From Tetracladium setigerum (lineage: Eukaryota > Ascomycota > Leotiomycetes > Helotiales): a DNA stretch of 64,000 bases. The stretch is from contig PZJY01000006.1 in NCBI GenBank assembly GCA_031472005.1, positions 1,612,001 to 1,676,000 of the forward strand, in the 5' to 3' direction. The stretch's first letter is position 1; each line of letters opens with the position of its first letter. Of this stretch, positions 47,690-58,431 are shown piece by piece. The notes below the pieces were generated by a model. The model ran no database searches. It saw only the letters and a program-made list of their open reading frames with translations, and was not told the origin of the DNA. The position numbers and the translations under genes were made by a program.

Positions 47690-48495
47690 TGCATATATAT
47701 ATATATATATATATATGGCTTATTTGTGTATTAATACAGGGGAGAATGAGAAAGAGAAATCGGGGGCGTGCAAGGAAAAGTGGCAGAGAAGGGAGTGTTT
47801 GGAGTGTTGAATCTTTTTCCTTCGCCGTGACGTTGGTGACACTTTGATATTATGTAGCTGCAGGGGTACTGTAGCGGAGGAAAGCACGCGAAGATCGCTG
47901 CTAACTTTGTGGGGATTTGAAAACTGTGGTTTCAATGCAGTTTTAGATGAACAATTTCAGAGAACAAACATACTGGATACAATCTTGCTTCCATTAATGA
48001 GGATTTCAGCCAGCTCTCTCTCTCTCTCTCTAACTACCTACCTATCTATCTAGATAGTCGCCCTAGTAGGTATCTATTCTGCTCTATTCTTCTCCTCCTC
48101 CAACGGCTTGGCAATTGCTTCATTCGACGACCTCGTGCCGCCCAATCACGGCCTGCCAATTAGACCTTCAGGTCGTCGACTTGTCCTCCCTTGACAACTC
48201 CACCATAACGTTGTGCGACCGTCGGTTCCACTACCTCACAAGTTCAGAAGAGACAGATATGCCTGCTTGATAGTCTGGTCTCGCCTGCTTCTCACCTGCC
48301 ATTTGCAGACACCAACTTTCTTGCGTCAGTTAAAAGTCGTAATATTTTGGTCAGCAATATTAGAAAGCAAAGCAAAGCAAAGCACAGGTCTAGGCTAGGC
48401 TAGCTGATATACGGCCCACGTACATCTATCTACATAATCACGACGATATTTAGACCTTTGAAATCAAACCCACCGACTGCCTATCAGTACACAAT
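47690..48495. promoter_or_regulatory. Shared promoter region of LETM1-like and FRE-like genes
   Basis: Divergent start codons are about 800 bases apart. The region contains the (TA)12 run, a CTCTCTCTCTC tract near 48015-48030 followed by CTACCTACCTATCTATCTA, and repeated AAAGC units near 48365-48382. I did not find a clear iron-GATA site pair. Confidence 0.45.
47693..47716. repeat. (TA)12 microsatellite
   Basis: Twelve AT units lie immediately upstream of the LETM1-like start codon (3 bases away on the minus strand), so they form part of its 5' UTR or promoter. Confidence 0.9.
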
Positions 48496-50420
48496 ATGTC
48501 CTGGCCGTACCACTTCATCGACCTCACCGAGCAGCAAAAGCATGACCGTCGAGCCCTCCTCGATCGCTACGGCATCTACTCTCAACTCTCAGCTTTGATT
48601 CCCATTGTTGGATACCGGCTGTACAGGCTAAGTCTTTGGGTCTATTCCGAACGACTGAGGTCCAAAGCTGCCTATGCAGCCGTACCCACTTCTCCGGAGA
48701 GGAAGAAGAAGAAAGCTTCGTCTTTAAGTGTTGCGAGGGCAAAGTGGAGGAATGTGGTTTGGTGGCTTGGAGGAGAGGTTGCGCCAAGGTTAGGCTTGGG
48801 GTTGAGAGGTCAATGGATAGCAACGACTTGCTGGATAGGCTGGTTGATATTCTTGAGTGTGCATAGGACAGGTGATGGTGAGTTCTTCTATCTGGTGCCG
48901 GTATCTCCGGCGGTCTCGAGAAGGTTTTTGGCAAGGTCCGTTTGTGCTTGAACAGTGAGCCGAGCAGGTCATTCGCTTCTCAGTTTATTGTTGGTTTACA
49001 CATTTGGTCTCGCGAAGTTTCGGCCATATGCTTCTCTCTACAAGTTATTGTTGTCATTTTTTCATGGATAACTACTAACCCGCCACCAGATTACCTTCAC
49101 GTTACCAAACGTATTGGTGAAGTTGCAGTGGCTCAGTTCCCATTACACTACATGCTATCGATGAAGTCACGTTGCTCCCCGCTGGCACTGGTGTTTAATG
49201 CTTCCCATGAAGAACTCAACCCGTGGCATCGACTAAATGCAAAGGCAATCTACTTGTTGCTCATGTCTCATGCTGCCCTCTACATTAATTATTTTGTGCA
49301 GATAGGAGTCCTTGAAAAGAGACTCGGCGACTCAGACGTTATCATTGGTATGATGGCCTTCTGGCTTCTCACCATCCTCGTATCTAGCGCCCTTGGACCT
49401 ATTCGTAACTGGAGCTACCGCTTATTTTTCGTCCTCCACCTCACGATAGGAGTACTACTTCTCCCTTTGCTTTATTTCCACGCACATCACCTCCGCATAT
49501 ACGTGGTCGAGGCACTGATTCTGTTCCTTATTGATGTCATTCTCCGAAAACTGGATACGGTGACGGGATTTGCAACAATCACTCCGATAACAAATACCAC
49601 GCTCGTCAAAGTTAAAGTTCCCATTTCATCCGCGAAGTTACAGCGATTCCATGCCATCCCTGGCCAACATGTTTATCTCTCCATTCCGCCAAACAGCACA
49701 CCACCCGGGACGTCTTTCCCATCTATCCATGACTTACTTCACAACCCATTCACGGTGGCAGAAGTCTCAGACTCAGACATTACACTTGTTCTTCGTGCCT
49801 TGAATGGACCCACGAGCAAGGCTTTAATAGCTCTTACCAAACTCCACAAAGCAAAACCACCGATCAATATCGAGGGTCCATTGGGAGGATCGCAGCACTT
49901 CCCCAATCTTGTCGCAAAGTACGACAGGATTCTACTGGTGGCGGGTGGCGTGGGATCAACCTTCATCCTGCCATTCTACAAGGCACTTCGAGCTCAACTA
50001 GAAAACGAATCCATGAGGCAAGACCGACTAAAATTAGTATGGTCCATGCGCCTGGCAGCAGAAGCAGACTGGGCCGTCGGATCAACAGAGAGCAAGACCG
50101 AAATAGAAGACGATGAACACATTCAGGTGTTTTTGACTGGGATGAACGGTGTCGAAAACATGGCGGATCTACCAGCGGACGGAAGTGTAGAAATGGAGGA
50201 TTTGCATTCAGGGAATAAGAATTCACATGTCGAGGGTGAGAGGGGAAGGCCTGATTTGAAAATGGCCGTGGATGAAGTTTTTAGGTTGGGCGCTGATGAG
50301 AAGGTTGCAGTCATGGTTTGTGGACCCAAGAGTATGGCAAGAGAGTTGAGAGGACACGTTGGAAGGTGGGTAGAAAAGGGGAGGGAGGTTTGGTTTCATG
50401 ACGAAGGGTTTGGTTTCTAG
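48496..50420 (+). CDS. FRE-family ferric/cupric-chelate reductase (NOX-like)
   Basis: Two exons (48496-48877 and 49090-50420) code for 570 residues. Several membrane helices carry two His pairs with the classic 13-residue spacing, at about 174/188 and 244/258, for two haems. The FAD site follows (GQHVYLSIP, then HNPFT at about 345), then the NADPH loop GGVGSTFILPF at about 412 and VCGPKSMARELR near 538. Such proteins pass electrons from NADPH across the membrane to reduce Fe(III) or Cu(II). The lack of a signal peptide and of a long luminal N-terminus is like FRE8/AIM14/FRP1-type members. The 212-base intron is long for this genome. An extra small exon inside it cannot be excluded. Confidence 0.88.
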
Positions 50421-51290
50421 ACAAGTTTGATGTCGAGATACAGAAGAAAGTTTGTGGGTTTGTCAATTTCCTTCGCATCCCATGAGTTAATTTCTTCTCG
50501 GTCAGATGCAATTATCACTTGACTAGTAATAAACATTAGCAATCGCTCATGGAATTGAAAGGAAGGAAGTTGTTTACTCATATAGGTACCTTCCTGCCCT
50601 GATCTATTACAGAGAAGCATTCCTTTACACAGTTTTGATCAAGTCTCCTTCTGGCTTGATAAGACTCGATACCTATATATACGAGATTTACCATCAAAGC
50701 TTCACATTTGTTTCCCGCTCACAATGTTCATGGTCACTATTTACAAAATTCACTAACTCATTCCAAACAGAATTTCATTCGCAGATTCACAAACTTTCCT
50801 TCAACTTCAACTTTACTTTTCAGATTCACTTTTTGTCACTTAGCTAGAGCGGCGCGAAAGTCATAGCGTGACACGCGATTATACCTACCGACATCTTCTT
50901 AAGATTATTTGCCGTTTGTCATTCTGCAAACACGACCACCACCAACATCTTCTTAAGATTATTTGCCGTTTGTCATTCTGCAAACACGACCACCACCAAC
51001 AACCGCCTCTGGAGACTCCTGAACACTGATATTTGTCCTACCTCTTGCTATCATTTTACAAGTAACATCTCCACTAAAAACGTTCCTTAGTACTATCATC
51101 GCGAATATTCTACGCATCCTTTCACTCCACGTGAAAGGTCGCCAGCCGTCCCTTGTTGCCGCTGGCACAATACAAACACAACATTCCAACCTCTCGCAAC
51201 CTGTCCGCCTCACAGGGACAACCCATCCAAGCCCCAAGTTGTTCAACCTTTTCTCTTAGTTCAGTCTGCGAGCGATCTTCATCTGCAAAA
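50421..51290. other. Intergenic with a 54-bp tandem duplication
   Basis: No supported gene apart from the repeat at 50891-50998. The right end is the 5' flank of the orphan ORF at 51291. Confidence 0.5.
50891..50998. repeat. Exact 54-bp tandem duplication
   Basis: Bases 50891-50944 are repeated exactly at 50945-50998, starting ACATCTTCTTAAG and ending CACCACCA. The copies are identical, so the event is recent or an assembly artefact. Confidence 0.95.
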
Positions 51291-51803
51291 ATGTTCAAGC
51301 AGATCATGAAGAGGGGGAGGCCGAACAACAGTCGCCGCAACAAATTTTCTAGTGGTCACTGGGAAAGTGACAACACGGAGGAAGAAAGCATTCAAAGAGC
51401 TCAAGTCAACTCGCGTACAAAGATAAATAACAAGCCCACAAAAGACTCCGACTCTGACTGGTACAATGGTGAAGAGAACGGACCCAATGACAAGATTTCT
51501 CCTGGCTGGGTCGTCGTGCCTCTGCCCGAGCCCTCGGAGGAGGAAGGGCATGCACTGGCAAGCGATGAAACCCGAAAATCGCTACAGCCTTTCGTTCTCG
51601 AACTAGCGGAAACCTGTCAAATTATCCCTGGCCTCCAGGATTCAAACGTTGCGGAATTGAAGGAGGAAGACGAGGTTCGTCGCTACCATTGGCATAGGTG
51701 GACTGCCGGTGTGGTGAATAAGGGACGGACAGGACTGAGAGTGTTTGGGGAAGCAACGATGATTTTCAACGAGGTCATTGATCACATTGACCGTCGATAC
51801 TGA
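51291..51803 (+). CDS. Hypothetical protein, 170 residues
   Basis: An uninterrupted frame from an ATG in good context (AAAATG) encodes a hydrophilic protein. The N-terminus is very basic (MKRGRPNNSRRNKF), the middle is acidic and Ser-rich (KDSDSDWYNGEENG), and the C-terminal half is more ordered, with PGWVVVPLPEPSEEE, FVLELAETCQIIPGL and RRYHWHRWTAGVVNKGRTGLRVFGEA. I recognise no family. It is followed within about 120 bases by a copia-type retroelement remnant. It may be a lineage-specific gene. The codons look like those of its neighbours, so I favour a real gene. Confidence 0.5.
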   Translation: MFKQIMKRGRPNNSRRNKFSSGHWESDNTEEESIQRAQVNSRTKINNKPTKDSDSDWYNGEENGPNDKISPGWVVVPLPEPSEEEGHALASDETRKSLQPFVLELAETCQIIPGLQDSNVAELKEEDEVRRYHWHRWTAGVVNKGRTGLRVFGEATMIFNEVIDHIDRRY

Positions 51804-52651
51804 GCACATTGGAGAGCAGTGGGAATTGGGGTTCAATATAAGAGAATTTTGATATAGGGATCGAAATGAAGGTGGATAATACGGACATGGTGTTCTCAGA
51901 GTCAAAACAGTGGATCTCTGTCGTCAACAGATGCGGAGTTCATTGCAGGAGTTGAGGCTGCGAGAGAAGCAGTCTGGCCAAGGAACTTCATCAATGATCT
52001 GGGAGCTGGGAGCTTTGTTCAAACTGCTGATCTAAAGATTTCAAAGAGTCCTGAACAACACAAGCGAGTCAAACATATCGATATTCGTTATCACTTCTTG
52101 AGAGAAAAAGTCATGGAGGTGAAGGATTTGAACACAGGATGGATGGACAGGACGACGGCTCGAACGAGGGAAAGCAATAAATAGATGTTAAAAAGATTGT
52201 GATCGGACAGAGCGTTGATACCAAATAATATTTTAATAGCAAAACAGAGATTGATTGCATGTAATCTGGGAGTAAAATCAAGGCATTTGATGAGAATTTC
52301 ATCTTCCTGTGCCACACTTGAAGCCTTGATATGCATCTGTTTTGATGCCGCCAAACCCCCCCCACAACCCCCCAAAAATGCAAATGTAGATGAAACAGAG
52401 TGAAGAAAGTTGCGAGAACTCTTGATTTTCGAGGAAGACTTAATCTCTGCAGATATCTGTGAGTCGAGACAACAGACGGGTATGTTGTCCAGTACAGTAG
52501 AACTCGACTAGGTTGAATTCGTGCTAGCTTCAGGTCCCAAATCGTGCCCACAACTGAGGGCGAAACCCCTCCTTTTAACCTCTAAAAATTGGAAGTGATC
52601 AACTTCTCACCATCTCTTATTTAGTTCTCATTATCTTCTGTCCTCTCGAAC
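51804..52651. other. Intergenic with retroelement remnant; promoter of HET gene
   Basis: Contains the Ty1/copia remnant (51924-52184). The rest, up to the HET-domain start codon, shows no supported gene. Confidence 0.5.
51924..52184 (+). mobile_element. Ty1/copia retrotransposon remnant (end of pol, RNase H)
   Basis: One frame of about 86 codons reads STDAEFIAGVEAAREAVWPRNF, then KSPEQHKRVKHIDIRYHFLREKV, and ends at TAG (52182-52184). The S-T-x-A-E-F/Y-I-A start and the KH-I-D-I-R-YHF-L/I-RE-K-V end are the well-known C-terminal RNase H signature of copia-type pol. The stretch between them, which normally carries a conserved N-x-x-A, is shortened and diverged. No integrase, reverse transcriptase or long terminal repeats were seen. 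It is an old, dead fragment. Confidence 0.8.
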
Positions 52652-54502
52652 ATGGATGTCTACATCTATGAAGATCTCCCTGACCCTGGCCTTGGCGAGC
52701 AGGATATCCATATTCGACTGCTCAAATTGGTGCCTGGCACGAAGACCGACCAGGTCTCCTGTACTATCAGCATTCACCCACTCGCGAACCCGCCAGCTTT
52801 CGAGGCCATTTCTTATAGCTGGGGCCATCCAGATGACAAAACTGACATCCAATGTGAAGGCAGGCTTATCACTGTACCCAACAATCTCAATGATTTCCTA
52901 CTACGAACCCAGGCGAAAGGCAAGGAGAGAACCCTTTGGATAGATTCCGTCTGCATCAACCAGAGTAATCCAGAGGAGAAGAATTCTCAGGTTGCGGCTA
53001 TGCGACATATTTACAAAAAAGCGAAGTCTACTTTGATTTGGCTTGGGAAGGAGGGGCGACATAGTGGGCTTGGGTTCAAATTCGCCCAGGAGTGCTGTGA
53101 GGGCTATCGCAAGCACCTTGCTGGAGAAAAGGATGAGAAAGTGGCTAAAAAGCCGTGGTATCGACTGAAAGCTTATGAGGAGTTTTCTACGGTGTTCAAC
53201 CCGAAGTGGGGAGCATTCTTCAATCTATTTGATCGAGCATACTGGTCAAGAGCTTGGGTTGTTCAAGAGGTCGTCGTATCCTCGAACCAATGGGTGGTCT
53301 GTGGGGACGATGTGATCGCCTGGAATACACTCTTGTATGCCCTTGCCTACATTATGATAGTGGAAGTATGGATTTGCGAATTCTACGGATCGAGCAATAT
53401 GAGCCAGCTGCTAGCAATTCAAATTTCAATCAATGAAGTTGCGAACCATGTCAAGCCAGCTCACTACAAGGTTTTACTCCGACATCGAGGCTCAATGGCG
53501 ACAGATGCGAGAGATAAGATCTTTGCATATTATGGAATATCTGCACATACAAGTTTTCGCGATCACGATATTAGGCCTGATTACACAATAACTACCAGGG
53601 ATGTATATACGAATATTGCGGTATCGACTCTCAGAGCAGCTACCAATTTGGAGTTCCTGGATGTCCCTCGACTGTCTAGAGATAATGAGCTTGGTTTGCC
53701 ATCATGGGTTCCAAACTGGGAAGCAAAGACCTCCATAATTCATTCCTCGTTGCTGCAACTCGAATACGTGTCTGCCGAGCAATCGCACAATTTTTATCGC
53801 GCCAGCAAAACGTCTAAATTTACTCCTATCATCGACGAAACTCTCACCCGTTTGGAGCTTTCCGGATACACGGTTGACAGGATTGTCCGTGTCACCAATG
53901 AGTGGATAGTTCAAGATACGACTGGCTATTCTTCAATCAGCAAACAGGCACGGATTCTACAGAAGAACCAAGGATTCGTGCACGAGTGGGAGACTGTGCT
54001 TGGGTATTTCTCGAAAGTTCCATATCCTTCAGGTGAGAAGAGTAGAACAGAAGTTATATGGCAAACTTGCGTAGCTGGGATTTTCGCCAATGGGAAAGAT
54101 GAGACGAGAGAACTCTTTCACAAATTTGAAGGGCGACAGTATTGGCTGAGAATGATTCAGACACTGCATCTAAGCAGCTTCATATTACCATGGCTCATCG
54201 TCGTTCTCATTGGGCATTTCCTGCGTACATTTGGGATTCCAAATCCAGAGATTCCTTACAGGTCACTTACTTCGGGCATGATAAACAGGAGGGCCATGGA
54301 AACTGTGGAAAGATACGTGGGGTTGGTGCCCAGAATCGCCGAAGTGGGAGATTATATTGTACTGGCTAAGGGTGGGAGACTCCCTTTGGTGTTGCGACCA
54401 AATGGGAAAGAGTGGGAGTTTATTGGGGATTGTTATGTTCATGGGATGATGGATGGGGAGCTTTGGGATGAGGGTAGGTGTGAGAAAATCGTGCTTGTTT
54501 GA
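52652..54502 (+). CDS. HET-domain (heterokaryon incompatibility) protein
   Basis: One exon codes for 616 residues. The HET domain covers about residues 50-230: FEAISYSWGHP at 50, TVPNNLNDFLL, LWIDSVCINQSNPEEKNSQVAAMRHIYKKA at about 95-125, TLIWLGKEG, and later YWSRAWVVQEVVVS. Further on are ARDKIFAYYGIS, LPSWVPNWEA and a C-terminal FIGDCYVHGMMDGE, the usual layout of fungal HET proteins with a hydrophobic segment near 500-530 (LSSFILPWLIVVLIGHFL). HET proteins trigger cell death when genetically different hyphae fuse. The frame has no breaks. Partner locus and allele status are unknown. Confidence 0.92.
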   Translation: MDVYIYEDLPDPGLGEQDIHIRLLKLVPGTKTDQVSCTISIHPLANPPAFEAISYSWGHPDDKTDIQCEGRLITVPNNLNDFLLRTQAKGKERTLWIDSVCINQSNPEEKNSQVAAMRHIYKKAKSTLIWLGKEGRHSGLGFKFAQECCEGYRKHLAGEKDEKVAKKPWYRLKAYEEFSTVFNPKWGAFFNLFDRAYWSRAWVVQEVVVSSNQWVVCGDDVIAWNTLLYALAYIMIVEVWICEFYGSSNMSQLLAIQISINEVANHVKPAHYKVLLRHRGSMATDARDKIFAYYGISAHTSFRDHDIRPDYTITTRDVYTNIAVSTLRAATNLEFLDVPRLSRDNELGLPSWVPNWEAKTSIIHSSLLQLEYVSAEQSHNFYRASKTSKFTPIIDETLTRLELSGYTVDRIVRVTNEWIVQDTTGYSSISKQARILQKNQGFVHEWETVLGYFSKVPYPSGEKSRTEVIWQTCVAGIFANGKDETRELFHKFEGRQYWLRMIQTLHLSSFILPWLIVVLIGHFLRTFGIPNPEIPYRSLTSGMINRRAMETVERYVGLVPRIAEVGDYIVLAKGGRLPLVLRPNGKEWEFIGDCYVHGMMDGELWDEGRCEKIVLV

Positions 54503-54623
54503 TCTGCACAGTCTCACTAGTACACTTTTGTTATTCAAGAATTCTACTTTTGCTGGTATTCTATTTCATATTTTTCCATCTTTACAGTCTAAATTACGCC
54601 GCAAGCAAGTTTTGTTTGCTGTT

Positions 54624-55058
54624 TCATTTGCATTTGACCTTCCTTGCATTGTTACCTGCTCTTCTCCCATTCTTAGCCTGTTCTGGCATTCCAAGGAGAC
54701 AACAGACGATTTTAAAACCGAAGGAAACCTGTTCCTCGGAGGGCTTTAATTTCAAAGCTCCACTCAACCTAACAATGCGCCTCACCTCAGCCCACGTCGA
54801 CCTCTTCTTCACCACCTCTTCCTCAACGGGATGCCTAGGAATTGGCAGTGCCGAATTTTTATTAGCATCAGAATCCAAGATGGCGAGAATGGCTCTAGCT
54901 TTGGCGATTTGAACTCGTTCCTCGCGCGTTGTGCTCGGCACATCAGATTTCTCAATGGCGGTGCGGAGATGAGTTATCAGATGTTGCCGTGCAAAGTGGA
55001 GGGTCTGAGCTGCTTCTTCTTTGTGCCAAGGTTTAGAGCTGAGTGCGAGTAAAGACAT
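54624..55058 (-). CDS. Hypothetical protein, 144 residues
   Basis: A single frame from an ATG at 55058 encodes a soluble, mostly helical protein. It begins MSLLALSSKPWHKEEAAQTL and contains REERVQIAKARAILAIL, PRHPVEEEVVKKRSTWAEVRRIV and a Cys/Lys end. No family is recognised. It converges with the HET gene (122 bases between the stop codons). The C-terminal part after VRRIV is less protein-like, so an unseen intron or an earlier end is possible. Confidence 0.5.
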   Translation of the reverse strand: MSLLALSSKPWHKEEAAQTLHFARQHLITHLRTAIEKSDVPSTTREERVQIAKARAILAILDSDANKNSALPIPRHPVEEEVVKKRSTWAEVRRIVRLSGALKLKPSEEQVSFGFKIVCCLLGMPEQAKNGRRAGNNARKVKCK

Positions 55059-55623
55059 TTTAAAGGGGAAGAGGGGTTGAAGTATATTGTTGAGCGAGAA
55101 AGACTTGAGAGGTGGGAAGCATAGACTGGGGAGGAGAAACGCAGTCTATATATATGGAATAAATGGTCAATGAGGAAGTCTCCTTGATAGGATTGATGAG
55201 AACATTTGAAGTGTTTCTGGGCGTGAATCCTTCTTCATACTTGTAGAACCATCATTGTAGGATGATTCACCAGGATCGGAAGAGGAGCCCAGGAACAAAA
55301 GCATTGTTCGCAGTTTCTTTTCCTTGTTCGCCTGGCGGAAAGTATTCTACAGTGTAGAAGAAGGATGGAGAACAATGCAGCCTCCCTGGCAAAGAACAAT
55401 TACTTTCGTACAACAACAGAGTAATGGTTTTGTGACAATTGATGCCAAGAGCAAAAAATCGCAGAGGAGGATTCCACAAAGTGGCTACAATGGGTGACTT
55501 TATGAAATGTAATAGCGTACACAGAGAAAACAATGGATAAAAGACCTGATACAAAATCCGCTAAATCATTGCCCCTAACTTTTGTAATATAAATCAAATT
55601 CAGTGTACTGTACGTCACCAACC
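55059..55623. other. Intergenic
   Basis: Spacer upstream of the 144-residue gene and downstream of the rhodopsin-like gene. No supported feature. Confidence 0.5.
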
Positions 55624-57201
55624 TCAATGAAGACTCAGGCCTAGTTTTGACCTCTGAGTTTCAACCTCTCCCTTCAGCCTTTCCCTATTCTCAACAGAAA
55701 TATGCCTCGTCATAATGATCTCGCTCGTATTTTCCTTCCGCTCCTTCGGTCTCCCCGTCCTCACATCTGCGCCATCGTAACTGTGCAGACTTTCCAACTC
55801 TGTTTCTCGTCCAATGATGGCACTCTGACTATTATTCTTCCTAATACTGGCTCCGAACGTACTGCTTCCAAATGTTGCACTCCTGGGATATCCATCGGTT
55901 CCACTGCCCTTCGCGGTTACATCCCTGGCTTGTCCTCTGTTTCGTAGTAGGCTTCGGAATGCGGGAAGGTTGGCTACGATCGTTCCCACTGCAGCTTCAA
56001 TCGTAGACCAAAGCGAGAGAATGATTGGACTGTCGACCAAGGTTGTCGGATCGACTTTTACATGCGCTGTTGCTTTGGTTACATTGTGAAGACGGATGAA
56101 TGCGAATACTATGACGATTATGCCCAGCGAGAAAAGTGATGTGAGGCCGGCTTTCTGTTTGAGAGACATCTGAAGCGAGAAGAGGAGACGGAGGGGTAGC
56201 ACCATGACTGTGCATCAGTAGTATCAGTATCAGTAGAGAGAGAGAGAGAAACCTTGCAACGTAAGTGGTGAAGTAGTAGGTAGGTACATACTAAGAAAAT
56301 CGGCAAATATATCTGCCGCCGTGGCAAACTTGATGCTAGCATCTGATCGCTTCAAATCTTCTGGTGCAGCGCATCCAGCTATGCAACATTATTAGCCATT
56401 ATCACCTGCTATGAGTGCAATTTCTTCTCTTTAGAAGAAACTAATAAACATTCACTTACTCGCGCTCCAGTATTTCTTTAATGGTGTGCAAGTGAGGAAG
56501 TTACTCAACATGCAAGCAAGATAGGTCAAGAGGACCAAGGCGAACACAAGCCACCAGATTCGCATATACTTTGGAAGACCCAAGACCATCTTTCGAAAGA
56601 AGACCAAGAGTGAGAACTTTCCTGGAATTTCGATCAGCATTATGTCATTGAGTTAAAGCAGCAGGGCGGTGGAGCCCTGATTTTCATACCAGCCCAAAGT
56701 GTCGACCAAAAAAGCAGCATCTGACTATACAGTTTTAAAAAAACAAAATCACAGTTAGTCAAACCAATCAAGCTCAACGTTTCATGTCTCACAAGTCACC
56801 ACCTACGCAAACATCAGCTTCAACGACAGAATATTCTGGGCCGTGAATTCTTCCATCGGAAGCGGGAGCGGCGCTAGGGGATCCTTCGCCGCCGCGAGGA
56901 GGTACTGGCGTGTTCGGTCGAATTTGGGAGTGACGGCAAGAACGACTCCCACCAGGCCTGAGAGGAAGGCGAAGGATAGGAAGGCGAAGTAGTCCTCCGG
57001 GAGGAACTTCTTTTGGATTCGCCAGCGGAGAACTACGCGTGCTATGGTTGATAGTAGGGCTAGTGCCCAGAGGGACCACACGATGGCCTGGGCGTACATA
57101 GTTAGTTTGTGGTGTAATTTGTAAAGTAGAGTTGAGATGATGAGAGGAGGGGGTTTAGAATAGAAATATTCTCTCACCAATACATCTGGTAGGCTATACA
57201 T
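55624..57201 (-). CDS. Fungal rhodopsin-like domain integral membrane protein (PTH11/SAT4-like)
   Basis: Six exons code for 390 residues: 57201-57178, 57087-56807, 56724-56690, 56621-56460, 56378-56292 and 56207-55624. All phases agree. Seven membrane helices are expected, with family signatures FLPEDYFAFLSF, QNILSLKLMFAQMLLFWSTLWAGKFSLLVFFRK, LTCTPLKKYWSA, a CAAPEDL loop, the DIFADFLIMVLPLRLLFSLQM helix and the LGIIVIVFAFIRL helix. Members are GPCR-like proteins. One, PTH11 of the rice blast fungus, senses surfaces, but this protein has no CFEM domain. The cytoplasmic tail is polar with SIRKNNSQSAIIG. The ligand is unknown. The tiny first exon (eight codons) was chosen because its intron is in phase and has a CTAAC branch point. 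Confidence 0.87.
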
Positions 57202-58431
57202 ATCTGCTAGTGAACAACTTTAAAAGATTCCCTCTTGAAAAACTCATCTACTTCACAAGAAGTGAAGGATGATAGGCCCACGGAGGCAGCGAATATAAGC
57301 TTCTCTTTTTTCGACTGGATTATATCCAAGTATACGAAAGGCCCGCGAGGTAGTTAGATATATGAGAAGATCCGGAGAGGGAGGGAGGGGCCATCTTCAG
57401 CCCAAGAAGAAGTTGAAGAAGGGCCCAGGAATGTCTTGGGGCCTTTTAGACTTCAAATTGGGCGTTCGCACACACACCACCTTGTTCTCTCTCGTATTGC
57501 ATAACCTGCAAGCCACGCTTTTCTTTGTGAAAGGGGAAGGTCAGGATAATTCTGGTTGGTGAACCTGGTCTGTCTGGTCCTCCGCCTCGGTTGGAGATAT
57601 ATACTTTGTCAGAAGCAAACCTAGAAACCCCGACTTTTGAAACTAGGAGGGAAGAAAAAGCAAATATGATGTCTCGCTTTATTCGTGTCTTTTGTGATAC
57701 AATATCGAGAGAGAAACATTAACACTTGAACTAACTACACCGCTGAACTGCATCCTTAACTTTCACAAAAAAAAAAAGAAGAAGTCGATTATTCCAAGAA
57801 CCTGCAGACCACAAAATTGTCAAGCAAGGGCCCAAAATGTTACGCATCGAAAAGACGGGAGTCTGTTACATTTTTTTTTCTTCAGGCTATCCATGCATCT
57901 GTGGCAGGCCTTCAGATCATTTCCCAACGGCTATTTAGCCTTCGTTTGGGTCGTCCTTTGGGGATGACAGGAGCGGCACAGAAGGAAGTGAAAGCGGCAG
58001 AAGGGGAACTAATGGATAGAACAAGCTCACTGACCACTCGGCTGGAACCCTTAGAGACAAGAATACCTGGGAACCTTTCATTCCTTTAATGCGCGCACGG
58101 CTTTTCAAGCTGAATCGGGGACCAAAGCGAAAGGGAGCGGCACGGGTAAATAGACTTTCGAGAGCTTTTTTCACGTACTGATACAGTCTGATAGATTGAG
58201 TGAAATTGCTATTGACTCCTTCGCTTACGGCTTAAACCCCAAATACCGGGGTACGGAGTAATCATCTTCACAGCTCCATCCCGGATCGCAGGGTTACACG
58301 AGCACCAGGCAACGCGTACTCCACACTCAAATCTGAGACTACCAGCTGCCGCTGCAGAATCATCACCTGGAGGATTTGCACAATATTGCATTATTTATAT
58401 TCTATGTGGCATATACTGAATAACAATTGCT
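57202..58431. other. Intergenic, rhodopsin-like to FAD oxidase gene
   Basis: No supported gene. The left part is the promoter of the rhodopsin-like gene. Confidence 0.5.

Noticed and set aside
52652..54502. HET gene as part of a defence-like or toxin/antidote pair
   Set aside because: The neighbours are an orphan ORF and a small hypothetical gene with no NLR, HeLo or Pfs-type partner. There is no evidence for a linked pair.
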